Assembly: GCA_033980235.1 (NCBI GenBank)
Contig: CM067059.1
Span: forward strand, 16,626,100-16,690,099
Reading direction: 5' to 3'
Length of the DNA stretch: 64,000 nt
Source of the DNA: Diadema setosum
Taxonomy: Eukaryota > Echinodermata > Echinoidea > Diadematoida > Diadematidae
Shown here: in pieces, positions 50,430 to 60,240 of the stretch
Layout of the letters: each line of letters opens with the position of its first letter
Position numbering within the stretch: position 1 is the first letter of the stretch
Translations under genes and position numbers: made by a program
Notes under the pieces: generated by a model
Databases searched by the model: none
The model's input: only the letters and a program-made list of their open reading frames with translations
What the model was told of the DNA's origin: nothing

Positions 50430-52626
50430 ATGTATAATAAGATTATATATGTGTACGGCATATGGACTTTTATCGAAACTGTTGTCATATCTGTTGCTGC
50501 AATTAACATTAACCGCTAGTGCTTCATGAGTGTGATTTTGATGTATTCTAACCACCATTCTTATGTCAACTCCGCCTATAATTAATCTTTATTTTGACTA
50601 CTTCTGCATTTTTTTCTGAATCTCTCCTTTTCGCAGTCACTTCCTCTTTCACAAGTTGTCTGTCTGTCTGTCTGTCTATTTGCCTCCAGCTACGTTGATC
50701 TTCAGATGATTAGAAATGTTTAATTTTCTAAAGAGGTTATGATTGCCGTCAGAGAGCATGACAGGTATGAGCCACTGGAGATTGCGACAATGATAGAGTT
50801 TTCCCTGAGGAACATAGCGTTGTTTTCACGTGACTTTGTTTCTCATAACAGCATCGAATCCTTTAGTTCTTACAGTCCCTGCATCACTGCCTACAAGAGA
50901 ACTTTGGTTGGTCACGTTCACGTCCTTTCACTTGCATCATTATTTGTTTTATTTGTTTGCTTTTTATTGTTCCGCATTTCATGTTTTACTAGGAAACCAT
51001 AAACATAGCAAGAAAAGAATGTGTGAAATTGTCAATTATAACAGATAAGAGAATTGTGAAATATGAGAAAGTTATATGGGAGCATTGCTTGTAGGGCGTA
51101 CATTACCAGAAGCTCATCTAAGATGAATTCTGACATGAAGTTTACAGTTGCAAGAATGACAAGTTATGAATTGGGTAAAACGCATACGAAATATTGAAGA
51201 AAACAATTTAAAAAAGGATCAACGTGCGCTTACACATTAAACTACTGAAGAGCGGCGTATTATCATAATTAGAATACTGTCTATCGGATGAGCCGCAATA
51301 GTTAAACTAAGCAACTGCAGTAATTAGTAACCACTGGAGTAACTAAGCAGCAATATGTGGAGATGGATAGATGTATAGAGAGATAGGTAGATTTAGATAG
51401 ATGTAAATTAAGGTATTACGTATTAAACTCCTAAAACGTAGATAATGTGTTTGACATGTATATACTATACTATATCTATTCATTCACCTATGACAGTATG
51501 TTGTGACCAGATGTGTTGAAAGGTTTGGAAACAACAATATACCTTTCACCGAATATCTTCTGTAAATAAATTCTAAAGAAATATTCATGCAAGACGTTAC
51601 ACATACACGCGTAACGACTTGGATCGTGGATTGTACAGAATCAGAAGGCAGCTGATCTGATCTTTCAATGGGCTCCCTGCTAAACCCAACACTACCCGGG
51701 TCACATATAAGGAAAAGTAGATGAAAAACCCACAGAACAAGTTTTGCTACCGACAAAATAAAATGAAGGAACATGAGGAATAGTGATTGTAGAAAAATAG
51801 CAACTGAAAGCATAACGATATCAGTTATCGCCTCATACTCGAAAAACCAACCGCCCCTTGAGCTATATTGGTGCGTATTCAATCGTTATACCCAATCAAA
51901 TCAAAATTCTAGAACTGCCCTTTTCCGAACTGTAAAGATCCGACCAGCAGAAGATTTCTACTGTGTTTGCAATAATAGCATCGTTATAGCAATGGTGTTG
52001 TCAAATGCACTCATAAATATTTCTTGAAAAGTGAATCAGGTATTAGATGGGTAAGCTGGTTTAGGCCAAATTAATAGGTAGGCATTATTAATGATAGATT
52101 TAAAAACAAAATGAATCTTTTACATATATGTAACATGGGGCAACGTGACTTATCATCCCCGTTTCATACTAGAACCTTCGCGACTGATTAAAAAGACAGG
52201 TCATCTATCAATTTTTCTGAAAATATGATTAAGGATTGTACACTGTTGAAAATACTATTGTGCAAAAAAGTGAATAAGTAAAGTAACATTGCTCATGATG
52301 ACCTCAAATCCCGGATGAATTTACCAAAATGATTTGAAAGTAGTTTAATTTGTAGCTAATACATGGACAAAACAAATGCAAAACTGTTATAATATGTTTG
52401 TGTATTAACCACAACGCAGGGAGCAATCAATTTGCAAACTCATTTCAAATTCACTTCATTGAAACAAGCATTTACGGGGGGGGGGGGTGGATCAACCCGC
52501 TGAATTCATGTTTGTAAGCTGTTGGTTATTTCACTTAAAAAAAAAAAAAATCCCGCCTCCCCTCCTCACACATACAAACAAATCCAATCACCGGCTAGGT
52601 CGTATTCAGTTCGTACAAAAGAGCTG

Positions 52627-52983
52627 ATGAACCAACGGAACTACAGCCATGCAGTAGCCCGATGTTGTTGTTGTTGGATTTTTATTTTCAATAAATGTGC
52701 GACGACCATTATGAATAAAGGATATGCAAACAAAATCTCAAGTGTAGTGACGGGATCTGCATCTGAAATCGGGTTGCGCGCGCCTTGTGGATGCCCGCCC
52801 ACACTGCTCTTGCTTTTGTCTTATATTTTGCTGATCTTGTATAATGTTTGTGCTTGTGCTGTGTACCATCTGGTTTCTGTTCGTGTAGAGAATCAACTAG
52901 ACAAATTTGTGGCTCTGGTAAGCTTATTTTGTTACAGTGCCGTCACTGAATTATTTGAGGGTTGCCTCACTCTATATGCATAG
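52627..52983 (+). CDS. Small ORF in the presumed 5' region of the LINE
   Basis: From the ATG at 52627 a 118 codon frame runs to a stop 128 bp before the ATG of the LINE ORF, in a different frame. It includes CCCCWIFIF and a hydrophobic run LLLLLSYILLILYNVCACAV followed by a second hydrophobic part. Some LINEs have an ORF1 upstream of the endonuclease/RT ORF, but this peptide has no zinc knuckle, coiled coil or PHD motif that would identify one. It may be the element's ORF1, a leader, or unrelated host sequence; the 5' end of the element is not defined. Confidence 0.25.
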   Translation: MNQRNYSHAVARCCCCWIFIFNKCATTIMNKGYANKISSVVTGSASEIGLRAPCGCPPTLLLLLSYILLILYNVCACAVYHLVSVRVENQLDKFVALVSLFCYSAVTELFEGCLTLYA

Positions 52984-53111
52984 CTTGTACAGCCATGTTG
53001 GGTGCATTACACATGTAGCTACAGGTGCCTTGCTGTTCAGTCAAGCTCGAAGTATTTTCACTGATCCTGTCACTGTTCAGTGCTATTGTTAATCTACTGA
53101 GTACCAGCTGT

Positions 53112-56100
53112 ATGTCATTCACAATGAAGCCAGTCACCTCTATAGCCTTTGTACTTACTGTGATCCTGTTGTGTTATTGCTGTCAAGGGTACTGCCTAGA
53201 TGCATGTACGCCTAATATCTGCCTTCATAATGTTAGTGCACATTATGCACAAGCCTATCCATCAAAGGGGAAATATGTTGGTACCCCTGTACGCTATTAT
53301 GCCAACTCAGAGGCCGCATTTCAGAGTTTGTTATTGATATCTGGAGATATAAATCCGAATCCTGGCCCTGAGAGTGGTGGACTGCATTTGTCGACAATCA
53401 AAAACTCATCGAATTCAAGACATTCATTATCATATGATACACAAACCCTTCGTTCATTTAATTCAAGCCATATTTCAACTAGATGGCGCAATGATAACCC
53501 CACTGTCTGGAATCGGATTGTCTCTCTCGGTATTAACAGAAGGCGGAGGACACATAGGGGAAAACGAGGTGGTCATTTTTGTTTTGATAACAATTTCAAG
53601 TTAGGTGTTTTAAATGCCCGTTCCTTACGTAATAAATCTTCAGTATTCCAAGATTTTGTTACCGATCACCGTTTAGATTTCACATGTATCTGCGAAACCT
53701 GGTTGTCCTCGTCTGATGATGCAGCTATTGCCGATCTTCGTCCGTGTGGCTATACCTTCCATCACTGTCCAAGGGTCTCCAAGCGCGGAGGCGGAGTTGG
53801 GTTTCTCTACAAGGACAACCTTCAAGTTGTCATAAACCCATCACGGAAATACACTACCTTCGAGTCAATGCATGGAACTGTTTCGAACGCACACTCCTGT
53901 GTGGACATCGTCGTTGTGTATAGACCTCCTGGAAATCACTCTTTCTCAACATTTCTCGACGAGTTCTCACAGTTTCTTGATGAGACTATGTACAGACCAT
54001 CACCTTTGGTGATCACGGGGGATCTGAACATCCACTTTGACAATACTTCAGCCCCAAATACGCTGAGGTTCAATGATCTCATCAGTGGCCATGGCATTTC
54101 CCAGCTCGTCTCATCTCCTACCCATGATAAGGGTCATATTCTTGATGTCATCATGGTGCGAAACTCTGATAATGTTCTCTACTCCAGCCCCAAGGTCTTT
54201 TCCGGTATCTCAGACCATTCTGCAGTTTCCTGCTTGCTCAAGTTTGTAAAGCCTTCTCGTGTTATGTCTGAATTCACCTGCCGCAATATCAAGAAAATCA
54301 ACAGGACAGCATTCGCCGAGGATATTGTCAGCTGCAATTTGATGTCTTCCCCAACTGACAGTGTGGACTGCGTTGTGGAAAATTACAACTCAGCGCTCAG
54401 CAGACTCCTCAATATACATGCTCCTGCAAAGACTCGAAAGATCAGGAAACGCACTGACTGTCCGTGGTACAACTCTGACATCGCAGCGGCGAAGCGGAAA
54501 CGTAGGAGACTCGAGCGCAAATGGCTTTCCAACGGTAAAAGTGAAATTGACAGGAAATCATTGTGCGCTCAGAAGAACGTGGTAAACTCCCTGCTGAAGA
54601 AGGCCAAACGATCTTATTACGTGGGCCTCATCGAAGACTGTGGCGAAGATTCCAAACGGCTCTTCTCCGTTGCCAACCGCCTTCTCAATCGAAAGCAATC
54701 TTCACCATTACCGTCCAACATGGACAGTTCTGCAATGGCCGAGACTTTCATCGATTACTTTCGGAATAAGGTAGAGACTATCAGTAACAGTCTCTGTCCA
54801 GACGAATCGGCGCAGGAGCCCCTCACGACAGCTTCCCTTGAAACCCTGAAGCCCACTGATCCCGACGAGGTCCAAGCTCTTCTTCGCAGATTACCTCCCA
54901 AGTCATGTTCTTTAGATCCAGTCCCCACTGTATTGATAAAAGATTGTTCATCCATTTTCGCTCCTATTATTTCAATGATTGTGAACCTAAGTATTGATCA
55001 GTGTTACGTCCCCTCGTGTTTGAAATCTGCATATATAACACCTCTTTTGAAAAAACCTTCCTTAGACCCAGATTCACTCCAAAATTACCGCCCCGTGTGT
55101 AACCTTCCATTTTTGTTTAAAATTTTGGAAAGGATTGTTTTCTCCAGACTTACAGATTACCTCTTGGTTAATAATTTATTCGATCCTTTTCAATCCGCAT
55201 ATCGTCCTTACCATAGCGTAGAAACCCTTCTCCTCAATGTGTCGAACTTCATCCTACAGGAAATGGATCGTGGAAATGTCACTGCTTTGATTTTACTTGA
55301 TTTGTCCTCCGCCTTCGATACTGTTAATCATGCAATTTTGTTAAACACCCTCCAATCTCTTGGTGTAAAAGGTCAAGCATACGAATGGTTTAAATCTTAC
55401 CTTTCATGCCACTCACAGGCAGTGTGTGTCAACAGCTGTAAATCAAATGCTATGCCTCTCAAATGCGGTGTTCCACAGGGCTCTGTGGGCGGGCCCACCT
55501 TGTTTTCCATCTATCTTATTAGCCTGGGACACTTACTGCGCCAGCACAAAATTAATTATCACATATACGCTGATGACATTCAATTGTATTTGTCTTTCAA
55601 ACCTAACCAGGCCGATGCCTTACATGCTTTGAGTCAGCTTGAGAATGCAATGAACGATGTTTATTCATGGCTGAACTCACATTCTTTGAAATTGAATACG
55701 GATAAATCTGAGTTTTTAATGTTTGGTTCGAAGACACAATTAGGTAAACTTGACATTAATTTTATCTCCTTTTCCGGCATGTCAATTAGTGTGTCCCAAA
55801 CCTGTCGCAACCTGGGTGTAATGCTAGATTGTAATATGACTATGTCTCATCAAGTTTCTAGCATTTGTAGATCTGTAAGATACCAACTTCGCAATATCGG
55901 CTTCATTAGAAAATATTTGAACCGCTCTTCTACCGAAAAATTAGTCCATGCCTTGATATCCTCTAGGCTCGATTTTGGAAACTCTGTCTTATTTAACTTA
56001 CCACAAACTCAGCTCTCCATGCTACAGAGGCTTCAAAATGCGGCAGCACGCATCATCACACTATCCAAGAAGCACACTCACATCACCCCTATTTTGAGAT

Positions 56101-56411
56101 CACTTCATTGGTTACCAGTCAAAGATCGCATTATTTTCAAGATTTTACTTTTGACTTTTCATTGCATTCAGGGCACTGCTCCTCAGTATAATATTGACTT
56201 ACTCCATAATTACATCCCTGCTAGATCTTTACGCTCATCCAACTCCGGTTCTCTGATAATTCCAAGATTCACTACAATATGGGGCACACGTGCCTTTGGC
56301 CATGCTGCTCCCACCTTATGGAATAACTTACCTTCAGCCGTAAAAAATTGTTCTTCATCAGACTCCTTTAAAAGCAGTCTAAAAACTCACTTGTTTAAAG
56401 CCTCAATTTGA
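53112..56411 (+). CDS. L2/CR1-type LINE polyprotein: signal peptide, 2A-like, APE endonuclease, RT
   Basis: A single intact ORF of 1099 residues from ATG 53112. The frame is open back to 53025, but that codon is GTG and an in-frame TAG lies at 53016. Order: a hydrophobic N-terminal signal (MKPVTSIAFVLTVILLCYCC); a 2A-like motif GDINPNPGP (residues 78-86); and an APE-type endonuclease from about 162, with LNARSLRNK, CETWL, RGGGVGFLY, VVYRPPG, ITGDLNIHFD and SDHSAV. The reverse transcriptase has NYRPVCNLPFLFKILERIVF, DLSSAFDTVNH, GVPQGSV and the catalytic YADD at 819-822. The C-terminal region includes LHWLPVKDRI. Together these are the core of an autonomous non-LTR retrotransposon. GVPQGSVGGPTLFSIY departs from the usual GVPQGSVLGPLLF. 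The absence of stops or frameshifts suggests recent insertion. Clade (L2 versus CR1) is inferred from motif style and the 3' end. Confidence 0.95.
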   Translation: MSFTMKPVTSIAFVLTVILLCYCCQGYCLDACTPNICLHNVSAHYAQAYPSKGKYVGTPVRYYANSEAAFQSLLLISGDINPNPGPESGGLHLSTIKNSSNSRHSLSYDTQTLRSFNSSHISTRWRNDNPTVWNRIVSLGINRRRRTHRGKRGGHFCFDNNFKLGVLNARSLRNKSSVFQDFVTDHRLDFTCICETWLSSSDDAAIADLRPCGYTFHHCPRVSKRGGGVGFLYKDNLQVVINPSRKYTTFESMHGTVSNAHSCVDIVVVYRPPGNHSFSTFLDEFSQFLDETMYRPSPLVITGDLNIHFDNTSAPNTLRFNDLISGHGISQLVSSPTHDKGHILDVIMVRNSDNVLYSSPKVFSGISDHSAVSCLLKFVKPSRVMSEFTCRNIKKINRTAFAEDIVSCNLMSSPTDSVDCVVENYNSALSRLLNIHAPAKTRKIRKRTDCPWYNSDIAAAKRKRRRLERKWLSNGKSEIDRKSLCAQKNVVNSLLKKAKRSYYVGLIEDCGEDSKRLFSVANRLLNRKQSSPLPSNMDSSAMAETFIDYFRNKVETISNSLCPDESAQEPLTTASLETLKPTDPDEVQALLRRLPPKSCSLDPVPTVLIKDCSSIFAPIISMIVNLSIDQCYVPSCLKSAYITPLLKKPSLDPDSLQNYRPVCNLPFLFKILERIVFSRLTDYLLVNNLFDPFQSAYRPYHSVETLLLNVSNFILQEMDRGNVTALILLDLSSAFDTVNHAILLNTLQSLGVKGQAYEWFKSYLSCHSQAVCVNSCKSNAMPLKCGVPQGSVGGPTLFSIYLISLGHLLRQHKINYHIYADDIQLYLSFKPNQADALHALSQLENAMNDVYSWLNSHSLKLNTDKSEFLMFGSKTQLGKLDINFISFSGMSISVSQTCRNLGVMLDCNMTMSHQVSSICRSVRYQLRNIGFIRKYLNRSSTEKLVHALISSRLDFGNSVLFNLPQTQLSMLQRLQNAAARIITLSKKHTHITPILRSLHWLPVKDRIIFKILLLTFHCIQGTAPQYNIDLLHNYIPARSLRSSNSGSLIIPRFTTIWGTRAFGHAAPTLWNNLPSAVKNCSSSDSFKSSLKTHLFKASI
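53310..53369 (+). other. 2A-like ribosome-skipping peptide
   Basis: The coding sequence ends in GDINPNPGP, with Gly codon 53364-53366 and Pro codon 53367-53369. In 2A peptides (consensus D-V/I-E-x-N-P-G-P) the ribosome fails to join this Gly to the Pro, so two proteins come from one ORF. Here the essential NPGP and the Asp-Ile are kept and the Glu is replaced by Asn. The upstream residues AAFQSLLLISG have the hydrophobic Leu-rich character that 2A needs. Skipping would release an ~85 residue signal-peptide-bearing leader from an endonuclease/RT product beginning with Pro. Similar 2A-like motifs are known at the N-termini of non-LTR elements of sea urchins and lancelets. Confidence 0.85.
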
Positions 56412-56545
56412 CTACTCATTACATGTACTTGATATTTGTATGTCCTTTATCTCCTTCACTTTCTCTTCCTTCCGCGCCTAGAGCACTCTGCAGAGTGGAT
56501 TTGGCGCTATATAAATCATATCAATTATTAATTATTATTATCACC
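56412..56545 (+). mobile_element. LINE 3' UTR and tail
   Basis: After the stop comes a pyrimidine-rich UTR. A nested stem follows: GCGCC (56474-56478) pairs with GGCGC (56503-56507), enclosing the perfect palindrome CACTCTGCAGAGTG (56484-56497). The element then ends in GGCGCTATATAAAT and an ATTATT-like short repeat (about 56520-56541). Short-repeat tails and GGCGCTATATAAAT-type ends are typical of L2/CR1-like elements. The hairpin is a plausible recognition site for the element's own RT. Confidence 0.75.
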
Positions 56546-58179
56546 CAGGTAACCAAATATTGCAGCAAAATATCGATAGTGCTACACTTTGGGGAGACCA
56601 TGAGCGGCCAACTGTTTCGTTGTGTCACGTATCGCCTACTTCTGTCTTCCTCCAAATCCAATTTCATTACAATAGCTACGTATTCCTTTTACTTTTCTGA
56701 TTATGTCAGAAATACATTTAAGCTGTTAAAAAGGACATTACACGTGTTTGACTCTGCCTTTGCTAAGAAAAAATAATGTCATTTTATTTCTATGTAGAGC
56801 ACGTTGTCACTTTACGCGCATGAATGTCATTATTCATGTATCAAATTCAAGAGCTATAGGGAAGTAGTACGAAGCAAACGTCAAATCCCAGGAATTTCAT
56901 GAAGTAGAAACAGTTCTTCAATGTTAGTCTCAAGGCCATAATCATAATATCACAAGCTCCGTAGTGATACAGTGAGAAATGTGTGAGTCTATCCCCGATT
57001 TCACTCCATAGTCGTTGTAACGTCAGAGCAGAACCCCCATCACCCCTCATCACTCTTGCATTTATTCATGTTACCATGGTATCGGAAACTGATTGAAAAT
57101 GAGAGGGAGAGCAAGCGAGAGAGAGAAGAGCAACAATTTCTCTACACTCTTACATGGCATTTACAAATTTTGCCATGATGTTACCGTAGCACACGTCCAT
57201 TTTCACAGTATTATTGATCTGTTTGTGGTAGCTTTACATCAACAATTCATGTAGTGCAGCACTACCTGAACTTTGTTCTCCATTCCTACTTCCTATTCTC
57301 CCTTCATTTTTTTTTTTTTTTTGGGGGGGGGCGATTTTACACCATTCTCGTTTTCTTTTTAGAGGTCATTTTTCCCCCTCCCATCATATTCATTATCTCA
57401 TTCTAAATTGAATGTTTTGGTACCATAAGCTTCATTGCTTTTCATTTGGTTGCCATGTACGTATGTGAGGGTTCCCATATACTAGTACATTACTGTTTAC
57501 GATCAGACGGTGATCCTTAAAGGGGGAGTCTTTTAACTCGGACATTGGGGCTATATAGAAGGTATTTGAGCTCACTAACACGATTCTGGCGTTTTTATCC
57601 ACCAAAAATTGCTCAGTAACAAGAAATCGCTCAAAATGTTCACTGATTTGGGAACGCCCCCCAAAATTGGCAGCTGATTGGCTTATGCGATTTGACGTAT
57701 GAGGGGGGAGACCCCGCGAAGCCACCGAGTTCGTCTAATGCGTTGGCAATGTAAAATGAGTGAAACTTTATCTATTTTTAAATCAAGATTTAACCAGTTC
57801 TGACAATCTTTGCGTCCCAAAAGTGATTTGAATATGTTGTTTAGACATTTTAGTAGAGGCCCAGTGACGCCACTGACTTTTTTTTGAACACTTTACCCAT
57901 GATAATTGCCTTTTTGGATCCGGTTTACGTTTGGAAAAAACTAGATATTTTCTGCGAGAGAAAAAGACAAGTAGACGTACAGACAGCCGCTTTACTGCTG
58001 ACCGTACATTGTGACTCTGTGTGTGTGCATGGATGATAACAACAAATTTCAACTGGAGACTGGATGGCACTCTAATTTTTACGATACCTTGCTAGCTCCG
58101 CGGAGATCGCGTTGCATTAGCTTTATACACGGTAAACAAGCTGGTAGCAGTACGTGGTCAACAAGACAGTGTTCTCAAT
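56546..58179. other. Non-coding stretch
   Basis: Contains a poly-T plus poly-G run at 57308-57331 and a GC-richer patch at 57650-57725. It is the 5' flank of the P2X7-like pseudogene, but no promoter element is identified. Confidence 0.5.
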
Positions 58180-58445
58180 ATGGATTCAGACCTGGATTCG
58201 CCTTTCTGGCTGCTACCCCCACCGAGATGATGAAGGCGAAGGTAAAGCAGCCCCTCGTCAGCTCCAGCTCCAGCCCCACGCAACCCTAAATCTAATCTGT
58301 ATTGAGTTCATCCCGCCCGTAGCCGTACCGTTCTGGAGTATATGAACCCGACTCTTCACCTCCCGCCCCCGGGGCAGTGGCCCGTGAGGATGCTGCTCGA
58401 GGAACAGGGTGATGGCAACGAGCCCGCGACGAGGTTGGGACTTGG
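58180..58445 (+). pseudogene. P2X7-C-terminal-domain-like pseudogene, exon A
   Basis: From ATG 58180 the reading begins MDSDLDSPFW, then meets a TGA at once. In the neighbouring frames it continues DDEGEGKAAPRQ, then YEPDSSPPAPGAVAREDAAR, and finally RLGLG/VGTW just before 58445. This is the acidic, low-complexity N-terminal half usual in invertebrate P2X7-like proteins, broken by at least two frameshifts. The expected donor after ACTTG reads GAAGAT instead of GTAAGT, so it appears mutated. Exon B begins with G-TGC, which would complete the Trp codon. The identification depends mainly on exons B and C; this exon alone would not be diagnostic. Confidence 0.55.
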
Positions 58446-59351
58446 AAGATAATAATTGGTAACTATCATTAGTATCAAGTACGCTGAGAGTCTAGATAGT
58501 TCACTCTAACGTTAGGCCTAACGTTAATTTTTACAGAATGCAGGTCGATTGGGGTCGGAAAAATCAAAACAGAATTTTGTTTACAATACAACATGAACGT
58601 GAAACTGGAGTGGAAGAGGGACATCGGTAAACGACGGTATGAATTGAAAGGCTATGCACTGAGCTGGCGAGGCAGATGTCATACTTGAGCTCTCATATCT
58701 CTCGATCTCATTCATAATGTCACAAGGACAAACTGATTTTTCAGATCCCGATTTTTTTTTCCCGCATTTAACAATATTTTACTTGAGTCCTGGTATAAAC
58801 TTTGATGTAATTCATAGTACTGTACCTGTATACGCATGTACCCGGTATATAAGGAGGTCATTTCTCTGGCCCCAATGACCTTCCTATCATGAGGTAATCG
58901 ACTGGTAAATTCCAACCAAGTTTGTTTCCACTAGGCCCTCCTACTACAGTTTCACATGTAAATTGCCGAGCACAAGACAAGTTATGAAAGGATAAGTGAA
59001 AAACTGCTGTTTGCAATAAGGTACAAGTGTTTGCCGGCCATACCATAACTGCAATTTCAATTACTGTATGTGGCTGGGCTAAGCAGTGGTTTGAAGAGTC
59101 TGGTATCAGTGGTAACCTCTCTGGCAGTAGGGGCTCCTGCAGGCCTAGTCATGAACGATATTTTGTTCACACTTGCCTAGAACTCAAACAATGATTTCAC
59201 TAATGACCAATAGGCCTATAGTCTAAACCTCATTGTGTGACAGTGCAGTACATACTTCAAAACACCAACTAATAAACACAAAGAAGGAAATAGGAATGTG
59301 TTGTTCATTATGTTTCTTCTTTTTTTTTTTTCATGTTTTCTTTGTTTTCAG

Positions 59352-59610
59352 GTGCCTCTGTCGCAGCTGTGTTCCCACATGACCACTGCCAGGGAATCCG
59401 TTTGCTGCAAAGAGACAGATCACATAATGGACAAGATTGAGAATTATGGTACAACGAAAGACATTTCGATGCTCCAATGCGCTGTATTATAGCACATCCA
59501 GGTTTCTCAACTGTGGGCCTCGATGAATGGGTGAAAGAAACTGGAAGCTACCAGGACACCCAACAGTAGGCCTATGGAGAAGGTGCTTGAACAAATGCTG
59601 CAGATAACAA
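59352..59610 (+). pseudogene. P2X7-C-terminal-domain-like pseudogene, exon B
   Basis: Lies between a good acceptor (TTTGTTTTCAG, to 59351) and a consensus donor GTGAGT at 59611. Reading across frames it shows CLCRSC, then MTTARESVCCKETDHIMDKI, then CIIAHPGFSTVGLDEWVKET, then YGEGA. These follow the order of the family's zinc-binding cysteine-rich module: C-x-C-x-x-C, ESVCC-E, CI-HP-F, CLD-WV. One frameshift lies between CRSC and the MTT segment, and a second before CIIAHPGF. Stops follow DTQQ and the GEGA segment. The Cys of the usual VCLD is Gly (VGLD). The module corresponds to the cysteine-rich intracellular tail of vertebrate P2X7 receptors. Confidence 0.72.
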
Positions 59611-59743
59611 GTGAGTTTGTTAGGCACATTTAATTCCCTATTTTATTTTCCAAATGTTGCAATAAATATTAGGCTTTTTTCATATCCCTGATAATTTCCT
59701 AATGAATTTTATGGTGTCATTATACGATTCTACATATGAAAGA

Positions 59744-60108
59744 TCCATTCACATTGTGTAATTTTATTCCTGTTCTCACGATTTCTAGAGTAACACTTAT
59801 GTGATATATTATCAAATTTTAGTCCCTTCGCATTCCATTGCATTCCATTTCATTTCATTTTTGTTTCAATTTCAGGCAGTCAATACATGTTTTTATACAT
59901 GTATTTTATTCTGCCATTATACAGTCATCCCCAAAATAATGACTACCATACCCCATGGGTCCCATTTACATTGTCTAATTTAAATCCTATTCTCAAGATA
60001 AATTCCTAGATGAACACATGATGTCATATAATAGGATTATCAAATTTTACTCCTTTTGCATTCCATTTTGTTTCACTTTTGTTTCAATATCAGGCGATCA
60101 AGACATGT
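59744..60108. repeat. 218 bp intronic tandem duplication
   Basis: Two diverged copies, about 59744-59890 and 59962-60108, lie exactly 218 bp apart. Shared words include ATTATCAAATTTTA and GTTTCAAT followed by TCAGGC. The duplication copied the branch/pyrimidine region and AG acceptor of exon C, so a decoy acceptor (CAG at 59873-59875, followed by GCAGTCAATACATG) sits upstream of the true one (60091-60093, then GCGATCAAGACATG). Confidence 0.8.
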
Positions 60109-60240
60109 TGCATACCGGTAACTGGTGAGATGATGCTGGACATTTCTGGGCCAAAATGTGAGAGTCCTACTGCCATCTTCTGCTGTTAGAAAAATCTGAT
60201 AAACTCATCCATCAGAAATAGTGACAGGCTTTCATTTTGC
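60094..60240 (+). pseudogene. P2X7-C-terminal-domain-like pseudogene, exon C
   Basis: Follows the acceptor TTTCAATATCAG. Entered in the phase that exon B leaves, the frame reads RSRHVAYR, a stop, LVR, a stop, CWTFLGQNVRVLLPSSAVRK, then two stops and THPSEIVTGF. This matches the family's final block (R-R-H-x-A-Y-R, then LPS-C at the same place, and a closing G-x-x-x-GF). In vertebrate P2X7 the corresponding end reads AYRCY...ILPSCC...QYSGF. The in-frame stops sit where Gln, Trp and charged residues are usual, so each probably arose by point mutation. The last family Cys is Ser here. The gene is dead. Confidence 0.72.

Larger units (their letters stand above)
45695..52626. other. Long stretch without a supported gene
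   Basis: Holds (CAA)n at 46968-47008, (AT)n at 50252-50304, GT repeats at 50399-50429, (TCTG)n at about 50659-50680 and several A, T or C runs. A hydrophobic minus-strand ORF at 51484-51882 (membrane-like run LFLMFLHFILSVAKLVL) is noted but has no support beyond hydrophobicity. Confidence 0.45.

Noticed and set aside
51484..51882. Hydrophobic 132-codon minus-strand ORF
   Set aside because: T-rich codons in AT-rich DNA easily give hydrophobic runs; no family motif or splice sites support it.
53025..53111. Upstream start for the LINE ORF at 53025
   Set aside because: The codon is GTG; the first in-frame ATG is 53112 and gives a clean signal peptide.
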